Positions 8,618 to 13,971 of a DNA stretch of 13,971 bases are shown one piece after another (the stretch's first letter is position 1; each line of letters opens with the position of its first letter). This DNA comes from Allomyces macrogynus ATCC 38327 (taxonomy: Eukaryota > Blastocladiomycota > Blastocladiomycetes > Blastocladiales > Blastocladiaceae). The DNA lies in NCBI GenBank assembly GCA_000151295.1, contig GG745384.1, positions 40,274 to 54,244 on the forward strand, read 5' to 3'. The notes under the pieces were generated by a model. It had not been told where the DNA came from and ran no database searches. It was given only the letters and a program-made list of their open reading frames with translations. The position numbers and the translations under genes were made by a program.

Positions 8618-11600
8618 ATGCCTGCCCGCGCCAGCGCGCGCGGCCGCGCTCGTAGACCGTCGCTCGATCCGCCACCGTCCTCCACCCGCTCAGCCCACTC
8701 GGCGCAAAGTACGCGGCGCCCCTCTTCGCCGCACCCTGCCAGTCCTGGGCCCGCGTCACCAGCGTCTCGGCGCGTCTCGATCGCAGCCCCGCACCCGATT
8801 GCTGCCTCGGTTGACGCTCTTGCTCCCGCGTCTGCGCCGGCCGACCGCAGTAGCGCGCTGTTACTCGCGGCGGCAGCGGCTCGAAATCCAGGCAGTGATC
8901 GAGTTCACTCGATTGCGCAGTCGGTCGACGGGATTGCGCCCATTACGACGGCAACGCATGCCGCAAGTGTCCCGGCCGACAGCGAGCTCGGCACCAACGA
9001 CACGCTGACGGAACCGGCGACGCCAGCAGGCGCACCGCGAGCGGCACCGAGTACTTGTCCACCCTTGACGGCACCCGCAGGCTGCCTCCTTAGGGAGAGT
9101 CGAAGCTCTGGGATCCGTCAGGTGGAGCGCGGTGCTGACCGCGAATTGCCGTCGCTTCTCGTTCCTGTAGCCAAGCAACTCGACCTAAAGTCGCTCAAAA
9201 TGGACACGATCGACAGTCGGAGACCGTCGATCCCGGTCACGGCCGACAACTCGATGATGAGGAAGTTGACGTTGCCTGGTAATGGTACGAGAATACGTTT
9301 ACTCTTGCTGTTGTCGCGCCGGCCTCATTTCCTCACCTGTCACTCTCTCTTGATAGACCGACCTACGCTCGACAAATCGACCTCGCCGCTCACCAAGGGC
9401 ACGTCAGTCTTTTCCATGACCATCAACAGCGAAACCGGCCCCATGTCCCCGCACGCAACGGTTCCCGGACGCACTCTACACCACCGCCCCGGCTCGACGG
9501 CCACACTCACCGGCTCCGACGGCACGCAAGCGCACCAAGAAGAGCAGGGCGCCGTCGACCACTTCATTGCCTACGTGCAAAAGCAAGCCGCGACCCCATT
9601 CTCCCCCAAACGGTTCGGCCGGATTTCGCGGCTGCATTTCACCTTCTTGTCGATGCAGTGCATGCTCTGGATCGTCAATTTCATCCAGGTGATCTTGTTC
9701 ACGTACTGGCAGATCCAGAGCGTGAAGCGCAACGGGCTCTTTGCGCGGTCCGCCACAACGGCGCAGCTCGTGGCCGATGTGATTCTGTGTTTCTTCGGGC
9801 TCGCGTATGTCAAGGAAGTGGTGCGTTTTGGCATGTGGCTGCATTTGCTCGTCTCGAAGACGGCGGGGAACGGGGCGAAATGGCGCTATGGTACGCTCGA
9901 CGATGCACGAGGTTGTCGAGGGGTCCTGCTGCTCACGTTCGAAATCGCCGATGGTAGCCTTCGTCGCGCATTCCGGCTGGCTCATGCCGCTGCTGATCAC
10001 GTCGCAAAAGCACGTTGGCTGGATTGTCGAGAGCAAGGCACTGACCAAGGTCGTGCACCCGCGAGGTACGTTGTCTCCTTGCGCTCTCGCTCTCTTGCTG
10101 ACACTGTCATGTCGTGCCTGTGCATCAATCTCATCGTCGTTCGCCTGATCCTCTCCACCCGCTCCCCAGTCATTTTCTGGGACCTTGTCACCGTCGACCT
10201 GCCCAACGCCTCCAAGAACTTACTCTACCTGATCACGGGCGATGCGACGGGCCTGACCTTGCTGTCAGCCATCTGGGTCATGTTCTCCGTCTCCTTCAAG
10301 GCCTCGCGGTTCCTCTGGCACTCGATTCTCGCTTTCAATTTCGCACAACAAGTGCAACGCGCGCACCGCCGGCGGCAAAACGACTTGCTCGTCTGGTCGC
10401 GCGCCGTCCAGCGTACCGTCGTGATTCTCGGCGACGCGCCCACGCAGCTGACCTCCACCGTCCATTCGGTGATCTTGGCCGCGGCGGCGGCAGCGGGCGC
10501 ACAGATTGGCGGTGCCGGCGCGCAGGAAGCGGCGGCGCGGCTAATGGCCGAATTCAAGCCTGCGATCTCAACCGTCATGGAGGTCGCCACGATCGCTGGG
10601 TTCCAAGCGCTCTGGCGGCTCGTCAGGCCGGCAAGACCATGGTCGTCGCGCGAATTGCGCGCAGTCATGAACCCGGCGACCACGGCTGCCGTCGGGACGG
10701 TGGGTCGCGGAAGCGGTGGACTGGCCGCACCGCATGATGACAGCAAGTCCGGGTCGTTTTTGACGCGGTGGCGGCCGGGTGAGCGGCCCAAGTCGGGGAT
10801 TTTCCAGGGGACCGCGATGGGGAGCGGCGCGTTGGCGGTGCCCGGGATGGGGTCCGCGGGAGTGCTCGCGACGGCGGTCATGGCGCACGGCCGGGCGTCG
10901 AGCGATGCGGCCGAGATGGAGGGGGAAGGGGCAGAAGGTGCGGGTGTGCGCGCGGCCGCGGCGTTGGACGACACGGCCGTCGCGTCGACGCTTGCGTCCC
11001 CGACCGCCGCGTCGGGAGCTGCGGCGGCACCGGCCAAGACCCCACCGACGGGGAGTGCCTGGTCTGTCGCGGGTCTGTCGTTTACGACCGCGGCCGCCGG
11101 ATCCGCCGGTGCGTTGGGCGGAATGACTGCGAACGATCCGCGCACGCTCGAGCTCGCCCGGTTGTTGTACGCGCACGGTAAGGCGCTCAAGTACCTCGAC
11201 CGCACACCCACGACCAAAGTGGTTGTCACGCAGGAAACGTTGGCGGCGATGAAGGCCGTCTGGGCGTCGGAAGTGATGCAGGCGCTCGTCAAGGACATGG
11301 CTGAGCATCCGGCCGCGTGGCATGATCGGGTTATGGCGACGTGGACCAATGACTTGTCGAGTGTGCCCGAACCAGGGGTCATGGCGAGTATGGTCCCGCT
11401 CAAGTTGCCGCTCGTGCAGTTGTACGTTGTTTTGGTGGTGAAGGTGTGCGTGAGATGAGGGGGGGGGGGGGGGGGGAGGGGGAACTGACGCGTTGCGCGT
11501 GGTTGCATTGTAGCTGTCTCGACCGCATGCAGCGGTACCTCGACCGCGACCGGCTCAAGCCGAGCGAGTGGGCGCACGTGCCGCACTCGTTGAGCGAATT

Positions 11601-12306
11601 GATCTTGAAGGAACTGTTTTCAGTGTCGATGACGCGCGTGATGCCGGGCAAACACGATGTGCTCGCGTTTGCGCCGATCGACGAGGTGCCGGCGCAGCAC
11701 TCGAAAGTGGTACGGCCCATTCTCGACTACCTTCGGTGCGGGCCGTGTGCGGATCCACTTACGCGTGCATGCATGTAGCTCGACGTGGCCAACTTTGTCG
11801 TGGTCATGCTCGACTTGGCCAATGTAGACGTGGTCGTGCCGGCAAGCAAGGGCGCGACAACGCAGCTCGCGCAGACTGTGCGGCACTACAGCAAATTGCT
11901 GTCGAACGAGGTCAAGGCCAAGCGCGTCGTGGTCGTTGGGTACAATTATGAGCGGTTCAAGGTACGTTTGCGCACTTTTACGCCGTTCCGTTCGCTCTCC
12001 ACCTCTCCTCACCGCGTACCTCTCGTCGACTAGGCCAAGATCCAAGAACACCCGATCGCGCACTTGCGCACCTTCTACAAGGGCCTGCCACAATACGTGC
12101 CGGCCGCCAATGGCACAGGCAAGGACCCCATGGTGCGCATCATGACGTATTTTGAAAAATGGATGAATGCGGCGCTCGACAAGCATCCGGATTCGGCGGC
12201 GCTGTTCACCGACGAGCGCGGGTGGGACAAGTGCGTGCTGGCGCTGATTGCCGAGATGGAGCGGCGGCATACGCTCGAGTTGTTGGATGCGGCCAAGTTG
12301 GTGTGA
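8618..12306 (+). CDS. Multispanning membrane protein fused to a degenerate heterotrimeric G-protein alpha-like domain, 1070 aa, 7 exons
   Basis: Exons: 8618-9284, 9357-9890, 9958-10065, 10170-11421, 11514-11709, 11779-11961, 12034-12306, total 3213 nt. The start has context GTCACCATGC. Residues 1-310 are Pro/Ser/Ala-rich and probably disordered. Hydrophobic segments lie near 316-340, 358-380, 401-416 and 463-502. From about 515 the chain follows G-alpha: a P-loop-like VVILGDAPTQLT (about 521-532), helix A FKPAISTVMEVATI, a low-complexity insert (about 590-755), then a helical-domain match ETLAAMKAVW, LDRMQRYL, VANFVVVMLDL (beta-4-like), VVVVGYNYERFKAKI (where NKKDLFEEKI is expected) and DPMVRIMTYFEKWMN to the end. 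The catalytic motifs are changed, so GTP binding is doubtful. Exon 4 runs unbroken from the last membrane segment into the helical domain, which argues against two genes. Intron 1 has a rival donor 6 nt upstream (9279). The G-alpha match is by eye only. Confidence 0.72.
11459..11476 (+). repeat. 18-nt G homopolymer inside intron 4
   Basis: Eighteen consecutive G residues, then one A and five more G (11478-11482), lie in the 92-nt intron 11422-11513 just upstream of a branch-like AACTGAC (11483-11489). It is G-quadruplex-prone and prone to length error in sequencing. It lies within the intron, so it does not change the reading frame. Confidence 0.9.
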
Positions 12307-12580
12307 GCGGCATGCGTGGGCGGGTGCGGTGGGTGGAGAAGGGACACACTTGGACTGGGACACGGAAGTGGCAGCCGTAGACTATGGGGACACAGAGAGC
12401 GTGCGAGTCCTGTATTGCACAAGCAAGTCATAAATATTTGTTGATGCTTTATCAAGATTGCTCGCGCTGCTACCTGTTGAGAGACTGGAAAAGAACTCGA
12501 GTCAACTACGCGTCTATTACTGATCCTACGTATTCAATGTATGGCACTACCCGTCCTCACTCCACTGCAAACTCAGTTTC
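12307..12580. other. Convergent intergenic spacer (two 3' ends), locally AT-rich
   Basis: These 274 nt lie between the stop of the membrane/G-alpha gene (+) and the stop of the pyridoxal kinase gene (-). The part from about 12420 is the most AT-rich in the window. ATAAAT at 12430-12435 is a possible variant polyadenylation signal for the plus-strand gene. No clear AATAAA is seen on either strand and no gene is recognised. Confidence 0.5.
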
Positions 12581-13588
12581 CTACTCGGCTTCGGAAAATG
12601 GCGCAACGACAATCTTGGCCGCACTCAGCTCGTCGTCGGACACATCGAGCAAGTGCTCAATCTCGCGCTTGCAATGAATCAACCGCAACTCGCGCTTACG
12701 CAAAACCGCCGCCCGGTCGTCGGTCGCGACAATCGCTTGCTCGGCGTGAATGTGCGTCTGCGCGAGCACCTGTTGCATGACCCAAATACACTTGGCGACC
12801 ATCGTGGGCAAATCGACGGGTTCACCAGTAGGCAAGACCAAAGCATCGTCCTCGCCATGGCGCACGCCGCGTGCCGCCAACGACGCGGCAATCAAGGCGG
12901 TCAACAAGTCGCCAGTGCCTGTGAATTGCGCGTGCATGCGCGGGAAGGTGACGGCGTGGGCCGAGTCGGTCGCTCGCACGTAGGCGACGAGCGCGAGCGT
13001 GTCGTTGTTGGCCAAGTCGGGCGTGTCGACGGTAGTGAGCAGGATCAGGCGGGCTGCGGACGCCTTGGCAGCGAGCGTGCGCGCAATGGCGAGAGCGTCG
13101 CGCGCCGAGGCCATGGGCTGCGCGGCATTGGCGAGCAACTCGCCCTCGAACCCGTTCGGCGTGAGCACGTCGGCGAGCGGGAACAGAGTATCTTGGTACC
13201 GCTGGATCATTTCGGCGGGCAGGTAGAGCTTGCCATTGTCGCCGAGGACCGGGTCGAGGACGTAGAGAACGTTGCGGGTTGCACGTTTCTTGATGTCCTT
13301 GATCCCGGCAGCAATCGCGGGCACCCCCGTCGGGTTGCCGAGGTAGCCCGACAGGACCAGGTCGTACTCGAGGTCGTGCTGGTTGACGCGCAGCGCGTCG
13401 AAAATGTTGGTGAAGTGGTCGGCGTCGAGGCGCGTGCCCTTGATGAGCGGGTAGCCCGAGTGGTTGGCGACCTCAACGGTGTGGAGTGGGTCGACGTCGA
13501 CGCCGAGCAGCTGCAGCGGGAACGCCGCGGCCTTGTTGCCGACGTGGCCGTGCACGACGTGCGACTGGACGGCTAGGACGCGCGGCAT
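12581..13588 (-). CDS. Pyridoxal kinase (PdxK / Bud16-Bud17 family), 335 aa
   Basis: This ribokinase-superfamily enzyme phosphorylates pyridoxal, pyridoxine and pyridoxamine with ATP in the cytosol, the B6 salvage route to pyridoxal 5'-phosphate. A single intronless exon shows all expected motifs: SHVVHGHVGNKAAAFPLQLLG (residues 9-29, substrate side), SGYLGNP (80-86), LDPVLGDNGKLYLP (111-124), LTPNGFEGELL (142-152), and the anion-hole/catalytic GTGD (224-227, Asp227). The C-terminal LRLIHCKREIEH matches the eukaryotic family end. Length is slightly above human PDXK (312 aa). The start is certain because the N-terminal strand MPRVLAVQSHV begins as in family members. It is convergent with the gene to its left. 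A 14-nt tandem repeat begins 7 nt upstream of the ATG and may lie in the 5' UTR or core promoter. Confidence 0.96.
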   Translation of the reverse strand: MPRVLAVQSHVVHGHVGNKAAAFPLQLLGVDVDPLHTVEVANHSGYPLIKGTRLDADHFTNIFDALRVNQHDLEYDLVLSGYLGNPTGVPAIAAGIKDIKKRATRNVLYVLDPVLGDNGKLYLPAEMIQRYQDTLFPLADVLTPNGFEGELLANAAQPMASARDALAIARTLAAKASAARLILLTTVDTPDLANNDTLALVAYVRATDSAHAVTFPRMHAQFTGTGDLLTALIAASLAARGVRHGEDDALVLPTGEPVDLPTMVAKCIWVMQQVLAQTHIHAEQAIVATDDRAAVLRKRELRLIHCKREIEHLLDVSDDELSAAKIVVAPFSEAE

Positions 13589-13594
13589 GGTGAT

Positions 13595-13663
13595 TGTGCG
13601 GTGGTGGTTGTGCGGTGGTGGCTGTGCGGTGGTGGCTGTGCGGTGGTGGTTGTGCGGCGGCGG
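13595..13663. repeat. 14-nt tandem repeat, about 4.9 copies, just upstream of the pyridoxal kinase start
   Basis: Plus-strand unit TGTGCGGTGGTGGY occurs at 13595-13608, 13609-13622, 13623-13636 and 13637-13650, with a diverged partial fifth at 13651-13663 (TGTGCGGCGGCGG). The four full copies differ only at the last base (T or C). Because 14 is not a multiple of 3, the array is not suited to coding; on the transcribed strand it reads as a CCACCACCGCACA leader. Confidence 0.9.
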
Positions 13664-13971
13664 ATGGGAGGGCGAGGACCAAGAAGGCGATCAGGGCAGG
13701 AAGGTGCGGGCAGACAGGAGCCGTTGTTGCGGGCAGTGATGGTAAGTCGGTGCGGGCGCGCGCAGGCTGGCGTTGGCTGCAAACGTCAACGTGAAGCGTC
13801 GTGCAACAAGCGAACACGGGATGCAACGGCGGCACAGAGGCGGGTGGCGCGGGACAGGCGCGGACAGGCGCTGTGCCCCACACGAAGACTTGGCGCATGA
13901 TGCGTGTCCGAGCCTGCCCAACACCAATTAGCAACATAGGCGGCGGCTGCTTGGCAAGCTCCACTGGGCTC
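13664..13971. other. Upstream region of the pyridoxal kinase gene, no gene seen
   Basis: These 308 nt to the right edge hold no recognisable coding region. Frames crossing it on the minus strand are Pro/His/Arg-rich and run into the tandem repeat. Minor structures are two near-direct copies of GGACAGGCG (about 13852-13870) and a perfect palindrome-like CGCATGATGCG (13894-13904). It presumably holds the kinase promoter. Confidence 0.45.

Noticed and set aside
10225..11586. 453-codon minus-strand ORF opposite exon 4 of the membrane/G-alpha gene
   Set aside because: Low complexity with no recognisable family; the plus strand has spliced, family-like coding sequence.
11446..12306. A separate small gene for the C-terminal G-alpha-like part
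   Set aside because: The helical-domain half lies in exon 4, continuous with the membrane region, and the 11422-11513 intron has good signals and matching phase (TT|C).
13473..13964. 163-codon minus-strand frame overlapping the pyridoxal kinase start and the 14-nt repeat
   Set aside because: Overlaps a certain start in another frame and is His/Pro repeat plus Arg-rich sequence; the 14-nt unit is not codon-compatible.
1..13971. tRNA, rRNA, CRISPR arrays, transposons or bacterial-type operons
   Set aside because: No clover-leaf, spacer-repeat array, transposase or terminal repeats were seen; the gene structures are eukaryotic.

Overview
The window is GC-rich nuclear DNA from a eukaryote. The evidence is short spliceosomal introns (about 59-113 nt), Kozak-like starts, no operons or ribosome-binding sites, and typical opisthokont/fungal genes: a formin, ALG6, a Ynd1-type apyrase and a Bud16/17-type pyridoxal kinase. 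The overall look fits an early-diverging zoosporic fungus, perhaps Blastocladiomycota such as Allomyces. That placement is an inference from style, not proof.

Layout, left to right: (1) the 3' part of a diaphanous-type formin, + strand, cut by the left edge; (2) a TATDN3-like TatD metal-dependent hydrolase, + strand; (3) ALG6, the ER glucosyltransferase of N-glycan assembly, - strand, 9 exons, whose stop codon overlaps the TatD stop codon; (4) a 419-nt divergent intergenic region; (5) a GDA1/CD39 apyrase, + strand, intronless and interrupted by a one-base frameshift; (6) a 655-nt stretch with no assignable gene; (7) a 1070-residue, 7-exon gene, + strand, encoding membrane segments followed in the same protein by what looks like a degenerate heterotrimeric G-protein alpha domain; (8) a 274-nt convergent spacer, the most AT-rich part; (9) an intronless pyridoxal kinase, - strand, with a 14-nt tandem repeat just upstream of its start.

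I rebuilt the splice structures by hand from phase, splice signals and family conservation. All three complete spliced genes (TatD 951 nt, ALG6 1512 nt, membrane/G-alpha gene 3213 nt) close to whole codons. The donor sites are unusual: nearly all read GTNCG, mostly GTACG. ALG6 and the apyrase both belong to the ER/Golgi glycosylation system (glucosylation of the lipid-linked oligosaccharide; removal of nucleoside diphosphates left by glycosyl transfer). Their shared promoter region could allow co-expression, but that is an inference. The other neighbours have no obvious common pathway.

The most interesting object is the membrane-anchored G-alpha-like fusion at 8618-12306. It keeps the G-alpha fold pattern through both the helical and Ras-like halves, but appears to have lost the P-loop lysine, the DVGGQ, NKxD and TCAT motifs. 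This suggests a membrane-tethered pseudo-GTPase.
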